A stretch of 13,978 nucleotides of DNA, from positions 1-13,978 of the forward strand of contig JAEYTI010000170.1 in NCBI GenBank assembly GCA_023434145.1. Reading direction: 5' to 3'. Source of the stretch: Chloroflexota bacterium. GTDB lineage: Bacteria; Chloroflexota; Anaerolineae; Anaerolineales; Anaerolineaceae. The notes beneath the pieces were generated by a model. The model did not search any database. It was not told the DNA's origin and was given only the letters and a program-made list of their open reading frames with translations. Below, in pieces: positions 1 through 6,770 of this stretch. Numbering within the stretch: position 1 is the stretch's first letter; the number at the start of each line of letters is the position of its first letter. Position numbers and translations under genes: made by a program.

Positions 1-357
1 CGCCGGGATCTGTCCATCTTCCAGATCGGCTTGCGTTTCATTGAACGACAATTGATCAACGCCCTTCCTATCCATCTTTCGCTGTGTACCTACCTGTGAT
101 TTCTGAAACTGTCAGGTGGCTAGAAAAAAATCATCGATTTGTTGCGGAATGATCCAGATGATGCCGTTCGTGAAGAGGCTGGTGGGAATAAATAACATGT
201 ACTTTCATCATTGAATGTGGAACTCTTTCATAAGATGGTCAGATCCTTTATAGTGAATTATATGGATGAATCTTTGGAATTGTCATAGATCTATAAAGAG
301 TGTTGTCGTAAGTCGCCTAACTAAATTTTCCCTCCAAGTCTTCTCCTTCCTTGATAT

Positions 358-408
358 AATTACCCCCGTGCGGGACGCCTGCCGGCTGGTCGCGCACGTG
401 GGGTAATT
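358..408 (+). other. Long imperfect hairpin, possible structured RNA or terminator
   Basis: Bases 358-366 pair with 400-408 (9 bp). After a single unpaired T at 399, 367-372 pair with 393-398 (6 bp). Further in, 374-376 pair with 389-391, and 377-379 pair with 384-386 around a TGCC loop. This gives about 21 pairs in 51 bases, far more than chance. No T-run follows on the + strand, so a classical intrinsic terminator is not obvious. A leader-RNA structure or the end of a gene lying to the left are alternatives. Confidence 0.5.
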
Positions 409-473
409 CATTCAACGAGGAATCTATGCGCCGGGGCGGCGCTTTACAAGTTTGTCATGAAAATCAAAAGTCC

Positions 474-502
474 TTGAAGCCGGGCTGCAACGATACTATA
501 AT
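474..502 (+). promoter_or_regulatory. Sigma70-type promoter for the lipoprotein gene at 572
   Basis: TTGAAG at 474-479 and TATAAT at 497-502 are separated by 17 bp, so the -10 is perfect and the -35 matches 4 of 6 bases. The predicted transcript start near 509 gives a 5' leader of roughly 60 bases before the ATG at 572, which is preceded by a G-rich ribosome site at 560-565. Confidence 0.65.
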
Positions 503-571
503 TCAACGCAGTATCCAAGTTTTTTCTTTGATTGCTGGTAATTAAATACGCGCCACACCAGGGGGATCTTA

Positions 572-1552
572 ATGCTCCGCAGGCTCAAGGATATTCGCGT
601 TCTGCCGCTTTTGCTTTTGCTGTTATCTGGTTGTACTGTCGCTGAACCTGTGGTTCCACTTGCGGCGGAATTTCCACAGGCAGCGCCGACAGCTGCACAA
701 GCGCCGGTTGTGGCAACATCCACGCCGCTCGCCGAAACCCAGACTCCGCAAGAAATTGTGCGGGTGATCTATATCGAAGATGCGCCCGGCTCGCCAACCG
801 ATGCTCCCGCGTCTACGCCGACCCCGGATTCCCGCCTCACCGCGAAGTACTGGGCGGAATGGCCGCTGATCCCGGAGGTCAGCAGCCGGGCGAAGGCGAT
901 CTACCAGCAGGGGATCGCCAGTGGCAACGATCCGCGCGCTTTTTCCACCATCGGCGACTGCCAGTCGGAGCCTGCGGTTTTCATGGGTACCTACGATACC
1001 GAAACGTATCTGCTGGGGCAAGGGTACGAGCATTTAACCGAGACCATCGAGCAGTTCAGAGGCTCGTTCGACCGCGACAGCGTGACCGTTCGAGATGGCC
1101 TGAGCGTGGCCTCGGTTTTATCGCCCATGTGGGCCGACCCGGAGCGCTGCATTGAGAAAGAGACGCCGCTGGCATGCGAGATCCGCATCCATAAGCCTTC
1201 GATTATGTTCATCAACCTGGGGACCAATTGGAAGGGCGGCAACGAGGTCACCCACGAAGAATATCTGCGCAAGATCGTGGATGAACTGGTAGCGCATGGG
1301 GTCGTGCCGGTCATCTCCTCCAAGGGTGACAACCAGGAGGGCGACCACCGCATCAATCAAAGCATGGCGCGGGTGGCCTATGATTATGACGTGCCGTTTT
1401 GGAACTTCTGGCGCTCGATCCGCGACCTGCCGGGCAAGGGCATCGATGGAACGCGCGAGGGCGGCTATCTAACCACGGAGGCATGGGGGCGGCGCTCGTT
1501 CACCGGCTTGCAAGCGCTGGATGCCGTCTGGCGAGAACTGTCGGGGGAATAG
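572..1552 (+). CDS. Lipoprotein with SGNH/GDSL-hydrolase-like fold, atypical catalytic residues
   Basis: This is a 326-residue secreted lipoprotein. A short basic N-terminus and Leu-rich core lead to the lipobox L-S-G-Cys21. A low-complexity Pro/Thr/Ala linker spans about 22-90, and the globular domain begins near 92. That domain resembles SGNH hydrolases: S-T-I-G-D-C-Q-S (residues 125-132) sits where block I (GDS) is expected, and I-N-L-G-T-N-W (214-220) resembles block III. The nucleophile Ser of GDS is Cys130 here, and the C-terminal block (E-G-G-Y-L, 296-300) lacks the usual catalytic His. It may therefore be non-hydrolytic or use altered chemistry. Cys193 and Cys202 could form a disulfide. 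The start is chosen from the SD-like GGGGG at 561-565 and the good signal peptide. It lies just before the Dlt-like operon and may serve the same envelope pathway, which is inference. Confidence 0.75.
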   Translation: MLRRLKDIRVLPLLLLLLSGCTVAEPVVPLAAEFPQAAPTAAQAPVVATSTPLAETQTPQEIVRVIYIEDAPGSPTDAPASTPTPDSRLTAKYWAEWPLIPEVSSRAKAIYQQGIASGNDPRAFSTIGDCQSEPAVFMGTYDTETYLLGQGYEHLTETIEQFRGSFDRDSVTVRDGLSVASVLSPMWADPERCIEKETPLACEIRIHKPSIMFINLGTNWKGGNEVTHEEYLRKIVDELVAHGVVPVISSKGDNQEGDHRINQSMARVAYDYDVPFWNFWRSIRDLPGKGIDGTREGGYLTTEAWGRRSFTGLQALDAVWRELSGE

Positions 1553-1586
1553 TCGCAGGGCGCTCTCGCCGATTCCATCTTCGGGG

Positions 1587-1592
1587 TATAAT
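1587..1592 (+). promoter_or_regulatory. Possible -10 box for the acylation operon
   Basis: A perfect TATAAT lies 30 bases before the ATG at 1622, in the 69-base gap after the first lipoprotein gene. The -35 position (about 1564-1569) is a poor match, so this promoter is tentative. If real, the operon could be transcribed separately from the gene at 572. Confidence 0.35.
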
Positions 1593-1621
1593 CGAGCAAT
1601 CTTTTCTGCTGTGAGGAGCCT

Positions 1622-2005
1622 ATGCGCCGGAACGCTATTCTCATACTTCTTGCCCTTGCCTTCCTGCTCTCCGCCTGCTCGGGCGGCGGACGCAGCGAAG
1701 CTGCGAACGTGGTGGAGGGGTACTATCGCAACATGGTCGGCAAATACGACGAGCGGTTTGTGGCGGCCACCTGCGCCGAGTGGGAGGAGTTTGCCCTGCT
1801 GGAGTACGACTCGTTTGGCGGGGTGACCACCGAACTGGAGGACTTCTCCTGCCGCGAGACGGGCACGGAGGGCGAGTTTACGCTGGTGCAGTGCGACGGC
1901 AAGATTGTGGCCAGCTACGGCAACGAGCTGATGGATTTCCCGCTGGCAGATCGCGTGCACAAAGTGCGCAACGAGGGCGGCGACTGGCGGGTATGCGGGT
2001 ATTAG
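1622..2005 (+). CDS. Small four-cysteine lipoprotein of unknown function
   Basis: This is a 127-residue lipoprotein with signal peptide and lipobox L-L-S-A-Cys19. The mature part is about 108 residues and has four cysteines (51, 77, 91, 125), consistent with two disulfides outside the membrane. It is otherwise acidic and rich in beta-prone stretches. A small cystatin- or NTF2-like fold is possible, but I do not recognise the family. GAGGAG at 1613-1618 supports the start. Its stop is one base before the ATG of the 41-residue protein at 2007, so translation is probably coupled to the downstream MBOAT set. This suggests an accessory role in the same envelope machinery. Confidence 0.75.
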   Translation: MRRNAILILLALAFLLSACSGGGRSEAANVVEGYYRNMVGKYDERFVAATCAEWEEFALLEYDSFGGVTTELEDFSCRETGTEGEFTLVQCDGKIVASYGNELMDFPLADRVHKVRNEGGDWRVCGY

Positions 2006-2006
2006 C

Positions 2007-2132
2007 ATGAACCGCTTCCGGTGGCTGTGGAACCGCGAGAACCTGTGGGCGCTGGCGCTGTGCTTCATCCTCGCCGCGCTGACCGTGCTCACCGCCGATC
2101 TCTCGCCTACCTGGATCTACCAGGGGTTCTAG
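2007..2132 (+). CDS. DltX-like 41-residue single-span membrane protein
   Basis: This short gene is wedged between the lipoprotein and the MBOAT gene, with gaps of 1 base upstream and 4 bases downstream. The protein has a basic N-terminus with W and R residues (1-11), one hydrophobic span (about 13-30, L-W-A-L-A-L-C-F-I-L...), and a short tail D-L-S-P-T-W-I-Y-Q-G-F ending exactly at the stop codon. The orientation should be N-in, C-out. Known family: DltX proteins of teichoic acid D-alanylation are about 50 residues with one span and a C-terminal F-x-Y-x-x-F motif whose Tyr has been implicated as acyl acceptor between DltB and DltD. The tail here is W-x-Y-x-x-F, with Tyr38 in the equivalent place. 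The role as acyl carrier at the outer membrane face is inferred from motif, topology and neighbours. Confidence 0.8.
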   Translation: MNRFRWLWNRENLWALALCFILAALTVLTADLSPTWIYQGF

Positions 2133-2136
2133 GCCG

Positions 2137-3582
2137 ATGCTGCTGGGGGAGATCCTGCTGCTGGCCGGGTTGGCGCTGCTGCTGCGCCTGGCCCCAGCCA
2201 AAGCGCGAGTCTGGCTGATTTTTGCCGCTTCGGTGCTGATCGTATACTGGCTCCAGCCGGCCATGCCCATCCGCGGGCTGGATTACTGGCTGCCGACCGC
2301 CACACTGGCAATCGCCGCGCTGGGCTGGCTGCTCACCGCCCAGCCGGGGGAGCGCCCCAACCGCGAAGATGTGATCGCCGGGGCCGTTCTGGCCGGACTG
2401 GCGCTGATTGCGGGGCTCACCCGCTACCTTGGCGCGGGCGACTGGCTGCTGCCCACCCGCCCGCCCAATACCGTGCAGGTGATCGTTGGATTGGGGATCG
2501 CCGCGCTGGCGCTAGCGGGGCTGGCCTTTGCCCTGCACGGAAAGGCGCGGTCAAATTGGATGATAACGGCGGCCATCGTCTTGCTAATCGCGCTGCTGGT
2601 GGCGCTCAAGACTCCGGCGCTGGCGCTCTTCTCTGCGCAGGGGCTGCGGGCGCTGGTAGGGCAGAACCCGGCCCTGGCTACCCCGTTCGACCTGCGCTGG
2701 CTGGGTTTCTCGTACCTGGCCTTCCGCCTGATCCATACCCTGCGCGACCGGCAGACCGGGCGGCTGCCGGGCGTTGGCCTGCGCGATTACCTCAGCTACG
2801 CCGTGTTCTTCCCGGCCCTGGTCGCCGGGCCGATCGACCGGCTGGAACGCTTCAACCGCGACTTATGCCAACCGGAGGATCAACAAACCGCAAAAATCGG
2901 TGAAGATCTGACCCAAGCCGGGCGGCGGCTGGCGCTGGGGCTGTTCAAAAAGTTCGCTGTGGCCGATACGCTGGCTCTGGCCGCGCTCGCGCCGGAGAAC
3001 GCTTTACAAGTGCAGGGATCGGGGTGGCTGTGGCTGCTGCTGTACCTCTACGCCTTCCGCATCTACTTCGATTTTTCCGGCTACACCGATATCGCCATCG
3101 GCCTGGGGCAGATTCTGGGCATCAAGCTGCCCGAGAACTTCGCCGCGCCGTACTTGAAGCCCAACCTGACGCAGTTCTGGAACAGTTGGCACATGAGCCT
3201 GACGCAGTGGTTCCGCGGCTACTTCTTCAACCCCTTCGTGCGCTGGCTGCGCGGGGAGAAAAAGCTCTCGCCGGTGGCGGTGCTGCTGCTCTCGCAGGTG
3301 TGCACCATGCTGTTGATCGGCCTGTGGCACGGGGTGACGGTCAACTTTGCGCTGTGGGGGCTGTGGCACGGGCTGGGGCTGTTCGCGCAGAACCGCTGGA
3401 CCGACCTGACGCGCGGATGGTGGACTGCGCGGGAATTTTCTCCCGCGGGGCAGCGGGGGTTGCAGATCGCCGCCACCGTGTTCACCTTCCACTACGTGGC
3501 GCTGGGCTGGGTGTTCTTTGTGCTGCCCACGCCGCAGATGGCCGGAACGGTGCTGGCACGGCTGTTTGGAGCGGGGTGGTGA
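2137..3582 (+). CDS. MBOAT-family O-acyltransferase (DltB/AlgI type)
   Basis: This is a 481-residue polytopic membrane protein that would move an acyl group across the membrane to an extracytoplasmic acceptor. Hallmarks of the bacterial DltB/AlgI branch are visible: F-D-F-S-G-Y-T-D-I-A-I-G (311-322), L-P-E-N-F-x-x-P-Y (331-339), Q-F-W-N-S-W-H-M-S-L-T-Q-W (346-358, including His352) and L-W-H-G (396-399), where His398 is the expected catalytic His; a second W-H-G lies at 410-412. Residues 1-160 add several hydrophobic spans, making it longer than a typical DltB (about 400) and closer to AlgI. The start at 2137 follows the small protein's stop by 4 bases, and the stop is one base before the next ATG. 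The carrier protein and ligase downstream favour a Dlt-like donor (acyl-carrier thioester) over AlgI-style acetyl-CoA. Confidence 0.92.
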   Translation: MLLGEILLLAGLALLLRLAPAKARVWLIFAASVLIVYWLQPAMPIRGLDYWLPTATLAIAALGWLLTAQPGERPNREDVIAGAVLAGLALIAGLTRYLGAGDWLLPTRPPNTVQVIVGLGIAALALAGLAFALHGKARSNWMITAAIVLLIALLVALKTPALALFSAQGLRALVGQNPALATPFDLRWLGFSYLAFRLIHTLRDRQTGRLPGVGLRDYLSYAVFFPALVAGPIDRLERFNRDLCQPEDQQTAKIGEDLTQAGRRLALGLFKKFAVADTLALAALAPENALQVQGSGWLWLLLYLYAFRIYFDFSGYTDIAIGLGQILGIKLPENFAAPYLKPNLTQFWNSWHMSLTQWFRGYFFNPFVRWLRGEKKLSPVAVLLLSQVCTMLLIGLWHGVTVNFALWGLWHGLGLFAQNRWTDLTRGWWTAREFSPAGQRGLQIAATVFTFHYVALGWVFFVLPTPQMAGTVLARLFGAGW

Positions 3583-3583
3583 G

Positions 3584-4672
3584 ATGAAATTTCTGCTGCG
3601 CGTAGCCATCAAGGGGCTGCTTCTGTTTGCCCTGCTCAATCTACTGTTCATTCCGAATTTCGAGCGGGGATTGGGCGCAGTTTCCGCGTACAATGTTCTC
3701 TTTCCGGGTCGCCCGCGACTGCCGTTTGGCGAGTCGCCGCAGCAAGCCTACAACTTCAGCCTGTTCGACGTGGAGGCCATGTTCGCCGCGCATGAAGTGA
3801 ATCAACCAAAGGCGGCCGGTCAGGAGACCGGGGGCGAGTACCGCGTGCTGGTGCTGGGTGACTCTTCCATCTGGGGCACGCTGCTCACGCCGGAGCAAAC
3901 ACTGACCGGCCAGATCAACGCCCTCACCGCGCAAGATGGCCTCCCAGTCCGTTTCTACAACCTCGGCTATCCGACCATCTCGGTCACCAAAGACCTGATG
4001 ATTCTCGACCGGGCGCTGGCAACCGACCCGGATTTGGTAATCTGGGTGACGACACTGGAAGCGCTGCCGGTCGACAAGCAGCTAGCTGTTCCGCTGGTAG
4101 AGAACAACCCTGAGCGCGCCCGATCGTTGATCGAAAGGTACGACCTGCCGCTGGATGCCGCAGCACTGGATCAGCCCACTCTCTGGGAGCGCACGCTGAT
4201 CGGCCGCCGCAAGGAGATCGCCGATGTGCTGCGTTTGCAGGTCTACGGGATCATGTGGGCCGCCACCGGCATCGACCAGTACTACCCCGCCGAGTTCCCG
4301 CCCGCGCAGGTGGATCTGGACCCTGACCCCACCTTCCAGGGTTATGAGGATTGGAGCGAGGATGATCTGGCCTTTTGGGCGCTAGACGCGGGGAAGTCCG
4401 CTCTTGGTGATGTTCCGCTGCTGGTGGTCAACGAGCCCATGCTGATCAGCGCTGGCGCGAACAGCGATATACGGTACAATTTCTACTACCCGCGCGGGGT
4501 GTACGACGATTACCGCGTGTGGATGCAAGCCTGGGCAGAACAAGCGGGGGTTGCCTATCTGGATGCGTGGGACATCGTCCCCGCGGAGGAATTCACCAAC
4601 AGCGCCATCCACCTCAATCCCGCCGGAACCGCCCGCCTGGCCGAGCTGATCGCAGAGGCTCTAAAGAGATGA
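3584..4672 (+). CDS. Membrane-anchored SGNH-hydrolase-like acyltransferase (DltD/AlgJ-like role)
   Basis: This is a 362-residue protein with an N-terminal membrane anchor (about 7-24) and an extracytoplasmic SGNH-like domain. Block I is V-L-G-D-S-S-I-W-G (90-98) with nucleophile Ser94; Gly128 in Y-N-L-G-Y fits block II; the C-terminal block is S-A-I-H-L-N-P-A-G (340-348) with His343. The usual Asp three residues before His is Ser340, and the block III GxND motif is not evident, so the acid of the triad is uncertain. In Dlt and alginate systems an SGNH protein partners the MBOAT and places the acyl group on the polymer. The start at 3584 is preferred over an in-frame ATG at 3518 because it begins one base after the MBOAT stop and directly precedes the anchor, while the extra N-terminus overlaps the MBOAT gene. 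Confidence 0.88.
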   Translation: MKFLLRVAIKGLLLFALLNLLFIPNFERGLGAVSAYNVLFPGRPRLPFGESPQQAYNFSLFDVEAMFAAHEVNQPKAAGQETGGEYRVLVLGDSSIWGTLLTPEQTLTGQINALTAQDGLPVRFYNLGYPTISVTKDLMILDRALATDPDLVIWVTTLEALPVDKQLAVPLVENNPERARSLIERYDLPLDAAALDQPTLWERTLIGRRKEIADVLRLQVYGIMWAATGIDQYYPAEFPPAQVDLDPDPTFQGYEDWSEDDLAFWALDAGKSALGDVPLLVVNEPMLISAGANSDIRYNFYYPRGVYDDYRVWMQAWAEQAGVAYLDAWDIVPAEEFTNSAIHLNPAGTARLAELIAEALKR

Positions 4673-4777
4673 ACCACAGAGATAACAGAGAAAACAGAGA
4701 TAAGAAGGAGAAAGAAAGCGCGATTTTAAATGGTTTTCTCTTTTTCTTGCCTCTGTTTTCTCTGTTATCTCTGTGGT
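4673..4777. repeat. 27-bp perfect inverted repeat of CACAGAG-type sequence
   Basis: Left arm 4673-4699 and right arm 4751-4777 are exact reverse complements. Each arm has spaced ACAGAG units (on the right, CTCTGT). The intervening 51 bases are A/G-rich on the left side and T-rich on the right, so the stem can be extended imperfectly. The left arm begins on the base after the SGNH stop codon, and the carrier-protein ATG lies 23 bases beyond the right arm. In RNA this would be a very stable hairpin inside the operon, plausibly a processing, attenuation or differential-stability element. Related purine-rich units occur at 9832-9857. Confidence 0.85.
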
Positions 4778-4799
4778 AAAAATTCTTCAAAGGTTTTCC

Positions 4800-5048
4800 A
4801 TGGCACAAGATACTGTCCAAAAACTCTCCGACTATATCACCGGGTCCGTACTCAAGCAGCCCAACCGCACCCTCAGCGAATCCACCACCCTCATCTCCAG
4901 CGGGCTGGTCGACTCCTTCTCTCTGGTCGACCTGGCGATGTTCGTCGAGGAACAATTTGGGGTGAAGATCGATGACACCGAACTGAACGCCGAGACGTTC
5001 GACACGCTGGGCGAGCTTGCCGCGCTGGTGGAAGCGCGCCAGAAGTAA
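4800..5048 (+). CDS. Acyl carrier protein (DltC-like role)
   Basis: This is an 82-residue phosphopantetheine-binding carrier protein. The attachment motif G-L-V-D-S-F-S-L (35-42) places the 4'-phosphopantetheine on Ser39, and the following F-V-E-E-Q-F-G-V-K-I (49-58) is typical helix II to loop III sequence of ACPs. It would hold the activated acyl group as a thioester on the cytoplasmic side and present it to the MBOAT. The ATG at 4800 has AAAGG at 4789-4793. An in-frame GTG at 4773 lies within the inverted repeat and is less likely. The ligase gene starts 6 bases downstream, indicating a dedicated ligase/carrier pair. Confidence 0.9.
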   Translation: MAQDTVQKLSDYITGSVLKQPNRTLSESTTLISSGLVDSFSLVDLAMFVEEQFGVKIDDTELNAETFDTLGELAALVEARQK

Positions 5049-5054
5049 AGCGCC

Positions 5055-6764
5055 GTGGGTGACGTGAAAACGGCTTTTGAAGTACTGCGCGGGCACGCCG
5101 AGCGACAGCCCGAGCGCGTGTGCTTGCGGCTGCTGTTCCCCGGCAAAGAGGACGTGGTGATCACCTACCGCGGTCTGGCAGAATCGGCTGCCGGGTACGC
5201 GGAGAGCTTGCGCGCGGCGGGTATCCAATCGGGCGAGGTAGTCATCCTAATCCTCCCGCATGGGCTGGATTTGATCGCTGCCTTTTGGGGCGCGGTGCTG
5301 CACGGGGCCATCCCCAGCATCATGCCTTTTCTCACCGAAAAGCTGCTGCCTGAACGCTACCGCCGCGATCTTTCCGCGCTGGTTTCCATCACCCGCCCGG
5401 CGGCGGTGGTCACGTACCCCGAGTTTGCGGATGAGGTGAATCAAGCCGTCGGCGAGGGCGGGCCGGTGCGCCGGGTACTGCTGAGCACGGATGTGGCGAG
5501 TCCAACCGAAATCACTGGCGCCGATTTTGGCCAGTTTGGCGGGTACGGACGCGGCGCGGAGGATATCGTCTTCCTCCAACATTCATCTGGCACAACCGGC
5601 TTGCAGAAGGGCGTGGCGATCACCAATCGGGCGCTGCTCAACCAGCTAAAGCATTACCGCGCCGCCATCCGCCTGACCGCGGATGACGTGATCGTCTCCT
5701 GGCTGCCGCTGTATCACGATATGGGCCTGATCGCCGGGTTTCTCATGCCGCTGCTGGAGGGCGTGCCGCTGGTGCTTATGTCGCCGTTTGATTGGGTGAA
5801 GGCCCCTTACCGCCTGATGCAGGCGGTGATGAAGTATAGGGGAACCGTAAGCTGGCTGCCCAACTTTGCCTATAACTTCTGCGCGCAGAAGATCCGCGAC
5901 GCGCAGATGGAGGGTGTGGATCTCTCTACCTGGCGGGCGGTGATCAACTGCTCCGAGCCGATGTATGTTCACAGCTTTGAGCAGTTCGCCGCGCGTTTTG
6001 CCCCGTATGGATTCCGGCGTGAGGCGCTGGCTACCAGCTACGCCATGGCCGAAAACGTCTTCGGCGTCACCCAGGGCGGGATCGATGACCCGGTGAAGGT
6101 GGACCCGGTGGACCTGGCTTCGTTGCAAGGGGAGGGGTATGCGCGCCCAGCCGTAGAAGGCCAGCCCTCCGCGCGGATGCTCTCGTGCGGCGCGCCCATC
6201 CCAGGCACGCAGGTGCGCGTGGTGGATGCGCAGGGCAAAACGCTCGGCGAGCGGCGGGTGGGTGAGCTGGTTGTACGGTCCGACTGCATGCTGGCGGGCT
6301 ACTACAACCGCCCCGATGCTACCGCCGAGGCATTTGTGGATGGCTGGTACCGCACCGGCGATCTGGGCTACATGGCGAGTGGCGAGGTCTACGTCACCGG
6401 GCGCAAGAAGGATCTGATCATCACCGGCGGGCGCAACGTCTTCCCGCAGGATATCGAAGCGGCGGCAGGTGAAGTGCCGGGCGTTCACCCCGGGCGCGTG
6501 GTGGCCTTTGGGCTGTATAACGACGACCTGGGCACCGAAGAGGTGGCGCTGGTGGCCGAGGTGGATCTCTCTGAGGAGGAGCTCGCCGATGATGAGGCGC
6601 GGCAAACCTTGGAGGATTCAGTTCGGCTGGCGGTGAACCGCGGCACGGCGGTATCGCTGCGCTACATCCGGCTGGTAGGCCCGCAATGGATGGTGAAGAC
6701 CAGCTCAGGCAAAGTGGCGCGAGCAGCGAACCGGGAGAAGTTTCTGGCGGAGATGAGAAAATAG
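5055..6764 (+). CDS. Fatty-acyl-AMP-ligase-like adenylating enzyme that loads the carrier protein
   Basis: This is a 569-residue ANL-superfamily adenylate-forming enzyme. Visible motifs: the A3 P-loop H-S-S-G-T-T-G-L-Q-K-G (176-186); W-L-P-L-Y-H-D-M-G-L-I (216-226), a signature common in fatty-acyl-AMP ligases (FAALs); S-Y-A-M-A-E-N (328-334) at A5; W-Y-R-T-G-D-L-G (431-438) at A7; G-R-K-K-D-L-I-I-T-G-G-R-N (449-461) at A8; and K-T-S-S-G-K (548-553) with the catalytic Lys553 at A10. It should activate a carboxylic acid with ATP and transfer it to Ser39 of the adjacent carrier protein. It occupies the place of DltA, but its best match by eye is to FAALs rather than D-alanine ligases, so the substrate may be a fatty, hydroxy or short acid. 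GTG at 5055 is the likely start; GTG at 5064 is possible. Confidence 0.85.
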   Translation: MGDVKTAFEVLRGHAERQPERVCLRLLFPGKEDVVITYRGLAESAAGYAESLRAAGIQSGEVVILILPHGLDLIAAFWGAVLHGAIPSIMPFLTEKLLPERYRRDLSALVSITRPAAVVTYPEFADEVNQAVGEGGPVRRVLLSTDVASPTEITGADFGQFGGYGRGAEDIVFLQHSSGTTGLQKGVAITNRALLNQLKHYRAAIRLTADDVIVSWLPLYHDMGLIAGFLMPLLEGVPLVLMSPFDWVKAPYRLMQAVMKYRGTVSWLPNFAYNFCAQKIRDAQMEGVDLSTWRAVINCSEPMYVHSFEQFAARFAPYGFRREALATSYAMAENVFGVTQGGIDDPVKVDPVDLASLQGEGYARPAVEGQPSARMLSCGAPIPGTQVRVVDAQGKTLGERRVGELVVRSDCMLAGYYNRPDATAEAFVDGWYRTGDLGYMASGEVYVTGRKKDLIITGGRNVFPQDIEAAAGEVPGVHPGRVVAFGLYNDDLGTEEVALVAEVDLSEEELADDEARQTLEDSVRLAVNRGTAVSLRYIRLVGPQWMVKTSSGKVARAANREKFLAEMRK

Positions 6765-6768
6765 GAGG
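6763..6768 (+). promoter_or_regulatory. Ribosome site that questions the GNAT start
   Basis: AGGAGG overlaps the ligase stop codon and ends only 2 bases before the ATG at 6771. An in-frame TTG at 6777 lies 8 bases away, a more usual spacing, and would begin the protein at L-V-T-L-R-T-Q-R. Either start keeps the fold intact. Confidence 0.5.
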
Positions 6769-6770
6769 CA

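Larger units (their letters stand above)
1..571. other. Gene-poor left flank with hairpin and promoter
   Basis: No convincing gene is seen here. The stretch from about 100 to 350 is visibly more AT-rich than the rest of the window, which fits an intergenic or decayed region. Two structures stand out and are listed separately: an imperfect hairpin at 358-408 and a sigma70-type promoter at 474-502. A TATAAT at 355-360 touches the left foot of the hairpin but has no good -35 box. An open frame runs from the window edge to a stop at 97-99 and could be the tail of a truncated gene, but it is too short to call. Confidence 0.6.

Noticed and set aside
1..99. Open frame from the left edge to a stop at 97-99, possibly the tail of a transposase or other gene
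   Set aside because: Only 32 codons are visible and no motif is recognisable; about a one-in-five chance event. More sequence to the left would decide it.
426..545. 39-codon frame with an upstream GAGG
   Set aside because: The 474-502 promoter lies inside it, the peptide looks random, and nothing supports translation.
3024..3587. 187-codon + strand frame inside the MBOAT gene
   Set aside because: Out-of-frame shadow of a gene with well-conserved MBOAT motifs.
5646..6605. 319-codon open frame on the - strand
   Set aside because: It lies entirely opposite the adenylating enzyme, is rich in H/R/P as GC-rich antisense frames are, and shows no motifs.
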